This document shows, piece after piece, positions 25,980 through 33,042 of a stretch of DNA of 44,415 nucleotides. Made by a program: the position numbers and the translations under genes. This stretch comes from Ignavibacteria bacterium (GTDB taxonomy: Bacteria > Bacteroidota > Ignavibacteria > Tepidaquicellales > OLB5), in assembly GCA_019912545.1 (NCBI GenBank), contig JAIOIK010000099.1:1-44415 (forward strand), read 5' to 3'. Under the pieces are notes generated by a model. It saw nothing but the letters and a program-made list of their open reading frames with translations, ran no database searches and had not been told where the DNA came from. How positions within the stretch are numbered: the stretch's first letter is position 1; the number at the start of each line of letters is the position of its first letter.

Positions 25980-26090
25980 ACACCTTAATTAGTACATTTA
26001 TATCTCAGACCTGATGGGAATTACACAATTGAATACGAAAACAAGATTTTAACCTGCTTCATAACTATAATGTATAATAATATTTTTGTA

Positions 26091-26098
26091 AATTACGC
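26091..26098 (+). promoter_or_regulatory. TAnnTTTG box before the GNAT gene
   Basis: TATTTTTG ends 15 bases ahead of the GNAT start codon. The matching upstream TTG element is not clear. Confidence 0.4.
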
Positions 26099-26113
26099 TG
26101 ATAAAGAATTGTT

Positions 26114-26722
26114 ATGAAACCGATTGCAACAGAAAGAATTATCGTAAGGGAATTCCGTCCATCTGATCTTGGTGAAATTTACCGAATACTTGATGTTGAG
26201 CTGAAGCTCATTGACTCAACCCATCAGGATTCCTCAATTGCACAGCGTAAAAAATGGCTTGAATGGACAGTGCACGGCTATGAACAAAACAGGATTCTGC
26301 TTAATCCCCCATATGGCGATCATGCAATTGTGCTGAGGGATTCGTTACAGCTCATTGGTGCCTGCGGCTTAGTTCCCGTGCTTGCGCCGCTTGCAAAGAT
26401 CCCCTACTATAAGTACACTGCCGATGCAGATGATGAAGAAATGAATTACCCTGAAGTAGGTCTTTTTATTGCAGTTTCAACTCACTACCAGTGCAGGGGT
26501 ATTGCATACGAGGCTTCCAAAGCTTTGATAGAAGTAGCTTTCAAAGGCCTGAAGCTCAAAAGGATTATTGGGATAACAGACTTGTATAATAATCCTTCTA
26601 TAGCTGTATTAAAGCGGCTTGGAATGAGGATCGAAAAACTGCCTGAGCACAAATGGATGCAGGTAGTTGGAATTCTTGAAAATGAAACAGGCCGTGAAAA
26701 GAATTATAAACTATCAGGATAA
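26114..26722 (+). CDS. GNAT family N-acetyltransferase (RimJ/RimL-like)
   Basis: The 202-residue protein begins ATERIIVREFRPSDLGEIYR, a RimJ-type start. It has the acceptor-facing strand YPEVGLFIAVSTHYQCRGIA (the R/Q-x-x-G-x-A acetyl-CoA loop appears as CRGIAYEA) and ends with the family's NNPSIAVLKRLGMRIEK. It transfers an acetyl group from acetyl-CoA to an amine, for example on a protein N terminus or small molecule; the target is unknown. A longer-than-usual segment (residues ~85-115) separates the strands. Confidence 0.9.
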   Translation: MKPIATERIIVREFRPSDLGEIYRILDVELKLIDSTHQDSSIAQRKKWLEWTVHGYEQNRILLNPPYGDHAIVLRDSLQLIGACGLVPVLAPLAKIPYYKYTADADDEEMNYPEVGLFIAVSTHYQCRGIAYEASKALIEVAFKGLKLKRIIGITDLYNNPSIAVLKRLGMRIEKLPEHKWMQVVGILENETGREKNYKLSG

Positions 26723-26777
26723 TAAGCTGTATTATGATGCGAAGTGTAATTAGAAAATTTGGAGTAATAATAAAATA

Positions 26778-26924
26778 ATGATTAACGAAGACAAAAAAAA
26801 CAATATTAGTAAAAACGGTGCGCCGCCTGAGCTCAATCGCGGATTCGGTTTTCGTGTTGCAATGACAATTGTATTTTTTATACTTGCTGTGGTTTACATA
26901 CTATGGCTAATTAAAATGTTATAA
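26778..26924 (+). CDS. Small single-span membrane protein (48 aa)
   Basis: An ATG at 26778 opens a 48-codon frame ending in TAA at 26924, five bases before the next gene's ATG. Residues 1-28 are polar and charged (INEDKKNNISKNGAPPELNR), followed by a clear hydrophobic span VAMTIVFFILAVVYILWLI and a Lys near the end. That gives an N-in or N-out single-pass topology. The tight spacing and composition favour a real gene co-transcribed with the DinB-like gene. Function unknown. Confidence 0.7.
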   Translation: MINEDKKNNISKNGAPPELNRGFGFRVAMTIVFFILAVVYILWLIKML

Positions 26925-26929
26925 TAAAT

Positions 26930-27364
26930 ATGGATCAATTTCTGAAGCAGTTCACACACTATTTGGATCAGCTAAAAGAAGAAATATCTTCCTTTCCTTC
27001 TGAGACTACAGTGTGGAGTACACAGGGTTCGGTTAAAAATTCACCCGGAAACCTTGCAATGCACCTTTGCGGCAACCTGAAGCACAACTTTGGCGCTGTA
27101 CTTCTTGGCAACGGAAATCAAAGGAACAGGGACTATGAATTCAGCCAAATGGATACTCCCAAGCAAGTCATTATGAATGAGATCGATTCAACTATTAGTG
27201 TTGTAAAGGAAGCATTTGAAAAAATGAAGCCTGAAGACCTGCAGAAGATCTTCCCTGCTGATAATTTCGGAACGGGTCAGACAATAGGCTCTGTACTCCT
27301 TAGGCTTGCCTTTCATTTATCTTATCATTTGGGGCAAATTAATTATTACAGGAGAATGATTTGA
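26930..27364 (+). CDS. DinB-like putative metalloenzyme (DUF1572-like)
   Basis: The 144-residue helical-bundle protein has His45 in LAMHLCGNL and His129/His133 in AFHLSYHLGQINYY, the three-histidine metal pattern. It shares SPGNLAMHLCGN and NQRNRDYEF with the protein at 14996 (IGNLILHLCGN, NRNRDEEF), indicating paralogy. It is probably a thiol-dependent enzyme acting on a small electrophile (family inference). It follows the 48-residue membrane protein by five bases. Confidence 0.85.
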   Translation: MDQFLKQFTHYLDQLKEEISSFPSETTVWSTQGSVKNSPGNLAMHLCGNLKHNFGAVLLGNGNQRNRDYEFSQMDTPKQVIMNEIDSTISVVKEAFEKMKPEDLQKIFPADNFGTGQTIGSVLLRLAFHLSYHLGQINYYRRMI

Positions 27365-27477
27365 TTTCAAACAATTTAAGCTCTACAAAGATCACAGAAA
27401 GATATGAAAATCGCCCTGTTGAATATAAAGGATTGTGGGAAGATAACGGCTGGAGATATGTATTGATAATTACTTAG
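27361..27477 (+). pseudogene. Possible gene remnant (38-codon open frame)
   Basis: A TTG overlapping the DinB-like stop opens a short frame with protein-like text: TERYENRPVEYKGLWEDNGW. This looks like the start of a longer protein (the PVEYKGLWEDNGWR pattern is familiar from larger uncharacterised proteins), but it stops after RYVLIIT. No continuation was found in the other frames up to the next gene. It could also be a real small protein. Confidence 0.3.
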
Positions 27478-27523
27478 CGGGTATTCATTCAAAGCAAGAT
27501 TTGATTCTAAACAAATAAGTAAC

Positions 27524-28030
27524 ATGAACGTAATTAACAACAGTATAAACAGGATAAGTTACCTGATTGATGAAATCCCTGTTAGAATAAAAAGTGTCAA
27601 AGCCGAAATTCTATCAAAGAAGCCTGCGCCGGATAAATGGAGCAAAAAGGAGATACTCGGGCACTTGTGTGACTCTGCCGTGAATAATTTGAGCAGATTT
27701 ATACGTGCACAGTTTGAGCCTGAGCCTTTCAAAGTAATACCCTATGCACAAAATGAGTGGGTTGAATTGAATAACTATCAGAAAATGGATATTGAAGCCA
27801 TTCTTGTTTACTGGGTAACACTTAATAAACAGATCGTACACATAGTATCAAATATCTCTGAAGCTAAGCTTGGCGTAGTTTGCAATCTTGGTAATGCAGC
27901 TTTCCGCGAAGGTGAAATCGAAAAGAATCTTTTGTGGCTTTTCGAAGATTACTTAATTCATATGGAATACCATTTGAGGCAGATCATTGAAGATGATTGG
28001 TTAAGAGGCGATTACATGTCAAGAAATTGA
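27524..28030 (+). CDS. DinB-like putative metalloenzyme
   Basis: A 168-residue bundle protein with KKEILGHLCDSAVNNLSRF (His47) and the HMEYHLRQI helix (His146, His150). The N-terminal KPAPDKWSKKEILGHL is the classic DinB_2 signature. It belongs to a different branch from the two DUF1572-like relatives in this window. Function is probably small-molecule thiol transfer or hydrolysis, unproven. It follows the remnant at 27361 and precedes a long repeat-rich spacer. Confidence 0.85.
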   Translation: MNVINNSINRISYLIDEIPVRIKSVKAEILSKKPAPDKWSKKEILGHLCDSAVNNLSRFIRAQFEPEPFKVIPYAQNEWVELNNYQKMDIEAILVYWVTLNKQIVHIVSNISEAKLGVVCNLGNAAFREGEIEKNLLWLFEDYLIHMEYHLRQIIEDDWLRGDYMSRN

Positions 28031-28435
28031 AGCCTACACTTATGTTTTAAAGAAGCTTCAGAAGTCCTTAAGACTTTTGAAGTCTGATCAACATGTTTTA
28101 ACATGCCGCTCCTGACGGAGCTTTTATCATTTTCTTTATGGAGATTACAAACATGCCGCTCCTAACGGAGCTAAAGTCCACTCAGTGTCAGGTCATTTCC
28201 AAAGGACTCATTCCCGTCGTGTCAGGTCCCTAGAGTTGACAAACTATTTGATACCGTAATTAATCCGCACTAGCCTCATGAAACCCCGCTTGTGGGATCC
28301 CCAACAACCAAAGAATGCTGCTGGTCACAAAACTAACAGAGGAGAAAATTTTGTCAGACCTCAACTGACATGTCAGGTTTGAGAACCTGACATAACGGCA
28401 AAATCCTGTAAATACAAATAGTAAAACAACTGCAT
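28031..28435. repeat. Repeat-rich intergenic region with several palindrome families
   Basis: No gene is seen in these 405 bases. They hold: an imperfect palindrome CTTCAGAAGTCCTTAAGACT with its arm TTTTGAAGTC (28054-28084); two direct copies of ACATGCCGCTCCT-ACGGAGCT at 28101-28122 and 28151-28172; two copies of GTGTCAGGTC at 28185 and 28219; and a perfect 9-bp hairpin TGTCAGGTT-TGAG-AACCTGACA at 28371-28392. It looks like a collecting site for small repeats between converging genes. Confidence 0.75.
28371..28392. terminator. TGTCAGGTT hairpin, possible terminator
   Basis: A perfect 9-bp stem with a 4-base loop, 44 bases past the stop of the minus-strand membrane protein gene. There is no T tract, so termination is uncertain; it also belongs to the TGTCAGGT palindrome family. 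Confidence 0.45.
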
Positions 28436-29626
28436 TTACAATTTTCTTTTACCCAAATTAGCTATAGATATCAAAATTGCGCCAAACAGCATTGTTACAG
28501 AAAGTATAAAAAGAATGTAAGCGGAATCCATAACCGGCGAAACACGAAACCAGGTCACAAGCGCGGGATAGAATAATATCACCTCGTTGAAAACGAGTCC
28601 CGCAATAAGTAACAGCGCGCCGGTTTTGACCAGGATATTATTCGCATTTATCAATCCATTGCCGCTGTACCAGCCCAATAATCCAATAGTTACAACGCCA
28701 AGCATAACTAAGTGAATAAATCCTATGGCAACATCACGGTTCATATATGCAACTGAACCAACTGCGGGCAGGACAGAGAGGAACTGGAATATTACCTTAA
28801 GCAGAAGCGCGAAAAAGCAAAGCCTGAAAAGTAATTGCGCAAGCCGCGGCAATCCGGAAAATATTTTAGCCTCATTTTGAAAAAGCAATGTGTAGAGGAA
28901 TCTAAGACCAAACAACTGGGCAGAAGCAGAAATGAATGCAATTACCCAAACAAAAACGGGAATCCTGAATCCAAGCAGCGAAAGTGCATATGTACCAATA
29001 ATTGAATAAAACAGTGCATTGAAAGCGATGGCAGAGTGTTTTGGATTAAATACTGCTCCCCGCTTTTCAAAGAATCCGAGCCACAGGCCGATCAGACTGA
29101 ATATGAACCAGCCGTTGTACTGAAAGTGAAGATAGAAGTAAATGACCTGGCTGTAGAGATCAGTGCCGGCGAGACCTTTCATTATCACAAGTACCAGCGC
29201 CCACGGGCCAAGAGAAGAAAGGAAAAGGAAAAAAAGACCCGCAGTAATAAATTTGATAGACAGGCTGTTTTGATCAAATTTCCTAGTATCACTAAGGAAG
29301 AATATTATGAATGCATATGAACAGAAAATGTGCATTGTTGAAAATGCTATAGATAGCGATGCATAACCCTGCCAAGAGAAAGTAATGAGCATTCCGATAA
29401 TTGAAATTTGTGTGAGCCAAAATAGCAGACTGTACTTTGCAGGATCTATCTTTTCAGGCAGGTAAAAATACAGCATTGCAAGGAACAAAGCATTGTATAT
29501 CCAACCAAGCATTGCAGTGTGGGAGTGCGAATGCAAAATGTTTTCAAAAATAAACAGGTCTATTGGATACACGAACAACAGCCTTAAGTAAGTGCCGACA
29601 AGGGCGACAATCACAAGATAAAACAA
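28436..29626 (-). CDS. Polytopic membrane protein, heme-copper oxidase subunit I/NnrS-like (uncertain)
   Basis: About 396 residues with roughly twelve hydrophobic spans. The first conserved-looking block is HSHSHTAMLGWIYNALFLA (histidines at the end of span 1), and later there are MHIFCSYAFIIFF, YFYLHFQYNGWFIF and FIHLVMLGVVTIGLLGW. The histidine-in-helix pattern recalls heme-copper oxidase subunit I or NnrS relatives, but I cannot place all heme and copper ligands. Similar orphan proteins occur near respiratory genes in this phylum (from memory); none is nearby here. The start is TTG 29626; no ATG or GTG precedes it before the stop at 29666. Confidence 0.65.
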   Translation of the reverse strand: MFYLVIVALVGTYLRLLFVYPIDLFIFENILHSHSHTAMLGWIYNALFLAMLYFYLPEKIDPAKYSLLFWLTQISIIGMLITFSWQGYASLSIAFSTMHIFCSYAFIIFFLSDTRKFDQNSLSIKFITAGLFFLFLSSLGPWALVLVIMKGLAGTDLYSQVIYFYLHFQYNGWFIFSLIGLWLGFFEKRGAVFNPKHSAIAFNALFYSIIGTYALSLLGFRIPVFVWVIAFISASAQLFGLRFLYTLLFQNEAKIFSGLPRLAQLLFRLCFFALLLKVIFQFLSVLPAVGSVAYMNRDVAIGFIHLVMLGVVTIGLLGWYSGNGLINANNILVKTGALLLIAGLVFNEVILFYPALVTWFRVSPVMDSAYILFILSVTMLFGAILISIANLGKRKL

Positions 29627-29710
29627 GCTCAGGGATATTTTGAATTTCAGTGTATTAATATGGCTTTATAATCATGATGTTTCACAAAGATAACAGAATG
29701 GATTTAAAAA

Positions 29711-29741
29711 GACTACAAAAGTCTTTGAGACTTTTGTAGTC
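29711..29741. repeat. 14-bp perfect hairpin, GACTACAAAAGTCT family
   Basis: GACTACAAAAGTCT, loop TTG, then AGACTTTTGTAGTC. Related palindromes occur at 28054-28084 and 44130-44156 (TACAAAAAGCTCT / AGAGCCTTTTGTA). It lies between the polytopic membrane protein's start and the T9SS cargo's stop, and could also terminate the latter. Confidence 0.7.
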
Positions 29742-29811
29742 TGAAATATCATTGTGCAGCTTATCGTTTCACATTTGACATTTCACTTTTCACCTTCGAC
29801 TTTTTAACTTT

Positions 29812-31212
29812 TCACTTGATTAATACCATCTTCTTCGTCTCTCTGAATGAACCGGATTCAAGTGAGTAGAAATACATGCCAGATGCAAAGTTAGTACCGT
29901 CAAACTTAACTTCGTAGCTGCCGGGGTTAAGTTTTTCATTTACAAGTGTAGAGATTTCTTTGCCTAGAATATCGTATACAACTAACTTAACAATTCTTGA
30001 TTCCGTGATATCAAATCTGATATTGGTTGAAGGATTGAAAGGATTTGGATAATTTTGTGAAAGTTGGTAATTCTCCGGAATAGAGTTTGAAATCGGAATT
30101 ATGGCTATTGGTGGATTTGCAAAACCATTCTTATCAGTTTTAATAATGTAAATTTCTCCCATTTGAAAACCGTCTCGCCGGCCAATTATCACGTATCCAC
30201 TATCAGAAGACTGGTTTACTTCATTACCTCTATCAGAATCATGAAAACCATATAATTTGTGCCAAAGCTCATTACCACTTGTATCGGTCTTCAATAGAAA
30301 AGCGTAGTCGGTAAAATTCCCAATTGTGTCTCTGGCTCCGGTAAAAACATAACCCTCGTCATTTGTCAATGAAACCGATCTGAAACCCACGTAATTTGTT
30401 GTATCATAAATCTTCAACCAATTCAAATCACCCGTTCCTGAAAACTTACAATAAAAAAAACTGCCTGCCACAATAAATGAGCTTTCATTTGTGGATTTTA
30501 TACTTCTCGTTTCATAGTATCTTAGTAAATCATAACGCTTACTCCATACCAAATTGCCAGTCTGGTCAATTTTCATAATTGTTAATTTATTTGTGATATA
30601 AGCTGAATCGCTTACATTGCCTATTAAAATGAATTTATTATCTAATGTAATATCGATATCATAAAATGCACCATCAAAAATACTGTCTGTATATATCTTC
30701 TCCCAAAGTGAATCACCCGTACCGCTGATCTTGAAGAGATAAGGATATGAAATTGCTCCAAAATCAATTCTCCCGCAAATTATGTAACCGCCATCAGATG
30801 TACTTTTAATCGTATTAAAATATTTATCAAAATCATACGGTCCGCTTGTCCATAAAATGTTTCCATTTAAATCTATCTTTACTATATGAGTCCAGAGCCC
30901 AACAATAACGTAACTATTATTAGTAGTTTCAATTATTTTTGCAGGCTGATCATCCATAGTATACTTAGTCCATAACGTATCACCATATTCATTCAATCTA
31001 AGTAACAAACCTTTTTCAATCTGTCCGATCCTGTCTCTCCCAACAGCAAAATAGCCGCCGTCAGGTAATTGCACCATCGAGAAACCTTCATTTATGTGTG
31101 AGCCGCCGTAAGTTTTCTGCCATGTTATCCATTGACTATAACTATTAGCAGTTAATAATGAGCAATAGACAACAAAAGAAAATATTATTTTAATAAAATA
31201 ACGTCTTCTCAT
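29812..31212 (-). CDS. Type IX secretion cargo: beta-propeller protein with C-terminal sorting domain
   Basis: Signal peptide (IIFSFVVYCSLLTANSYSQ), then ~330 residues of repeated blades, each with a D-G-G-Y-x-x-x-G core (LPDGGYFAVGR, TSDGGYIICGR, SSDSGYVIIGRRD). The C terminus has the type-A sorting domain: LSQNYPNPFNPSTNIRF, GKEISTLVNEKLNPGSYEV and a final ETKKMVLIK. It is therefore exported across the outer membrane and either anchored or released. Propellers like this bind proteins or sugars. Its ATG overlaps the stop of the PorE-like gene upstream by four bases (ATGA), so both are translated together. Confidence 0.9.
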   Translation of the reverse strand: MRRRYFIKIIFSFVVYCSLLTANSYSQWITWQKTYGGSHINEGFSMVQLPDGGYFAVGRDRIGQIEKGLLLRLNEYGDTLWTKYTMDDQPAKIIETTNNSYVIVGLWTHIVKIDLNGNILWTSGPYDFDKYFNTIKSTSDGGYIICGRIDFGAISYPYLFKISGTGDSLWEKIYTDSIFDGAFYDIDITLDNKFILIGNVSDSAYITNKLTIMKIDQTGNLVWSKRYDLLRYYETRSIKSTNESSFIVAGSFFYCKFSGTGDLNWLKIYDTTNYVGFRSVSLTNDEGYVFTGARDTIGNFTDYAFLLKTDTSGNELWHKLYGFHDSDRGNEVNQSSDSGYVIIGRRDGFQMGEIYIIKTDKNGFANPPIAIIPISNSIPENYQLSQNYPNPFNPSTNIRFDITESRIVKLVVYDILGKEISTLVNEKLNPGSYEVKFDGTNFASGMYFYSLESGSFRETKKMVLIK

Positions 31213-32978
31213 TTCAATATCCTCATTTCAACCCGGCGGTTTTTGGCCATGCCTTCTTCTGTGGAGTTATCTGCAACGGGTACGGCTTCTCCGTAGCCTT
31301 TGGCAGAGAGCCGTTCGGGCAGAATTCCCTTGCTGATGAGGTAGCTCACAACACTTTCTGATCGCTTCTGGGAAAGCTCTAAATTGTATTCATCGCTGCC
31401 TTTGGAATCGGTATGAGCAGAGATTTCGATCTTAACCCCGGGATTATCGCTCAAGAATTTCACAACGCGCTCAAGCTCAACAAAAGAGCCCTGCATCAAA
31501 GCGTATTTATCGAATTCAAAATAAATGTTGTTTAAGGTAATTGAGATTTCTTCAAGTGACTTCACCGATTGCATCACGATATCAACAGTGAGTTCTTTGA
31601 ATTCACTTTCTGCGCTAAGATCAATGCTGTTTGAAACCGAATAATACCCGGTTTTTTCAGCGTAATAGCTGTAGCTTAAACCGTTTGGCAGCACAATGAC
31701 GTACTCTCCCGTTTCGGGTTCGGAAGTAAGCTCACCTGCGCTTTCTTCACTGGGGAGTCTGTACCACAAAAGCTTAGCATCAAGCGGGTTTCCGTTTTCA
31801 TCACTTACTTTGCCTTTAATTGTAACAACATTCTTTTCGGGCTGCGCCTCGGGGGGCAGTTTAATGGAATAAATATCATAGCCCCCTTTTCCACCTTCGC
31901 GGTCACTCGAAAAATATGCATATTTGCCGTCTGTGGTTATTTTGTAAGCTACATCATACCCGCCGGTATTTATCTCTTTGCCAAGATTTACGGGCTCGCT
32001 CCAAAGGGTCCATGATGTATCACTCAGCCTAACTGCTTTAAACACATCAAGGCTGCCAAGGCCGTAATGCCCGTCACTTGAAAAGTAAAATGTCTTTCCA
32101 TCGGGATGCAGAAACGGGGAGCGCTCGGCATATGGAGTATTAACAACTGAACCAATGTTTATTGGATTACCCCAGGCAGAATCATTTTTAACCGAGACCC
32201 ATATATCGGTATTGCCTTCATACTCACCGTGGTAAAACTGTCCGCCTTTTACGTACTCACCAACACTCCCTTTTCTATCGGAAGTGAAAAAGAAAGCTTT
32301 ACCGTCTGCGGAGAGAAATCCATCGCAATCCCAGTAAGCCGAATTAACCGGTTTTGGGAATGGTTTGATCTCACTCCACCCGCTAATGGTTTTTTGTGAA
32401 TAAAAATTATCGCCGCCGCCGATTAGTCCTTTATAGCTCCCGAATAGTACTATAGTGTTCCCATCTGCAGATACGCTGTTGATAGCATCATTTTCCTTTG
32501 TGCTGAATGGTGAGCCAATATTTTTGGGTTTGATCCACGTACTGCTAATGAGCTGAGAGTAATAAATATCTTCGCCGCCTTTTTTGCCCTCAGCAAAAGT
32601 GAAATACATTGTAAGGCCATCAATAGTAAGCACGGGGAAATACTCGCTTTTTGGAGTGTTAACGGTTTCGATATTTGTTATCTCAAGGTTTTGATCAGAT
32701 GCCTGAAGAAGTTCAATGATCTTATCGGTGCGGGTAACATCTTCGATGAACCACTCCCTGTAATTCTGGAATATTTTAATAGCGCCATTCCAGTCTTTTT
32801 TATCAATGAGTGGCTTCGCAAGCATTTGAACTGCAACAAATGCGTCTTCCTGGGGAGCGGTTAAATATATGAATTGTTTTAGTTCTTCATCTGAGTGAAT
32901 TGATTCAAGATCACGCTGGGCATATGTATTTACTGCCGGAAGGAGAAGCAATATAATATAGAATAGGACGGGTCTCAT
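31209..32978 (-). CDS. OmpA-family protein with PD40 propeller and carboxypeptidase-regulatory domain (PorE-like)
   Basis: Layout: signal peptide (1-20, no lipobox cysteine); a short helical TPR-like region with PLIDKKDWNGAIKIFQNYRE; PD40-type blades ~115-370 (SADGKAFFFTSDRKG, HPDGKTFYFSSDGHYGLG); a CRD/beta-sandwich ~385-465 (VTIKGKVSDENGNPLDAK); and an OmpA-like peptidoglycan-binding domain ~480-589 with IYFEFDKYALM, SAHTDSKGSDEYN and NRRVEMRIL. The same order is known for PorE, which links the type IX secretion machinery to peptidoglycan. It is paralogous to the neighbour at 33043. Confidence 0.88.
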   Translation of the reverse strand: MRPVLFYIILLLLPAVNTYAQRDLESIHSDEELKQFIYLTAPQEDAFVAVQMLAKPLIDKKDWNGAIKIFQNYREWFIEDVTRTDKIIELLQASDQNLEITNIETVNTPKSEYFPVLTIDGLTMYFTFAEGKKGGEDIYYSQLISSTWIKPKNIGSPFSTKENDAINSVSADGNTIVLFGSYKGLIGGGDNFYSQKTISGWSEIKPFPKPVNSAYWDCDGFLSADGKAFFFTSDRKGSVGEYVKGGQFYHGEYEGNTDIWVSVKNDSAWGNPINIGSVVNTPYAERSPFLHPDGKTFYFSSDGHYGLGSLDVFKAVRLSDTSWTLWSEPVNLGKEINTGGYDVAYKITTDGKYAYFSSDREGGKGGYDIYSIKLPPEAQPEKNVVTIKGKVSDENGNPLDAKLLWYRLPSEESAGELTSEPETGEYVIVLPNGLSYSYYAEKTGYYSVSNSIDLSAESEFKELTVDIVMQSVKSLEEISITLNNIYFEFDKYALMQGSFVELERVVKFLSDNPGVKIEISAHTDSKGSDEYNLELSQKRSESVVSYLISKGILPERLSAKGYGEAVPVADNSTEEGMAKNRRVEMRILK

Positions 32979-33042
32979 ATAAATTAAAACAAGGCAGGTT
33001 AAGAAATAATTTCAATCCTGTAAAATCAGGAAATAATTTATG

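Noticed and set aside
11070-28030. DinB genes as DNA polymerase IV
   Set aside because: The proteins are 144-175 residues with the His/HxxxHxxQ pattern of the DinB/YfiT bundle family; polymerase IV is about 350 residues and unrelated.
28185-28228. The two GTGTCAGGTC copies as attachment sites of an integrated element
   Set aside because: They are 34 bases apart with no integrase or cargo between them, and the motif recurs elsewhere as a palindrome arm.
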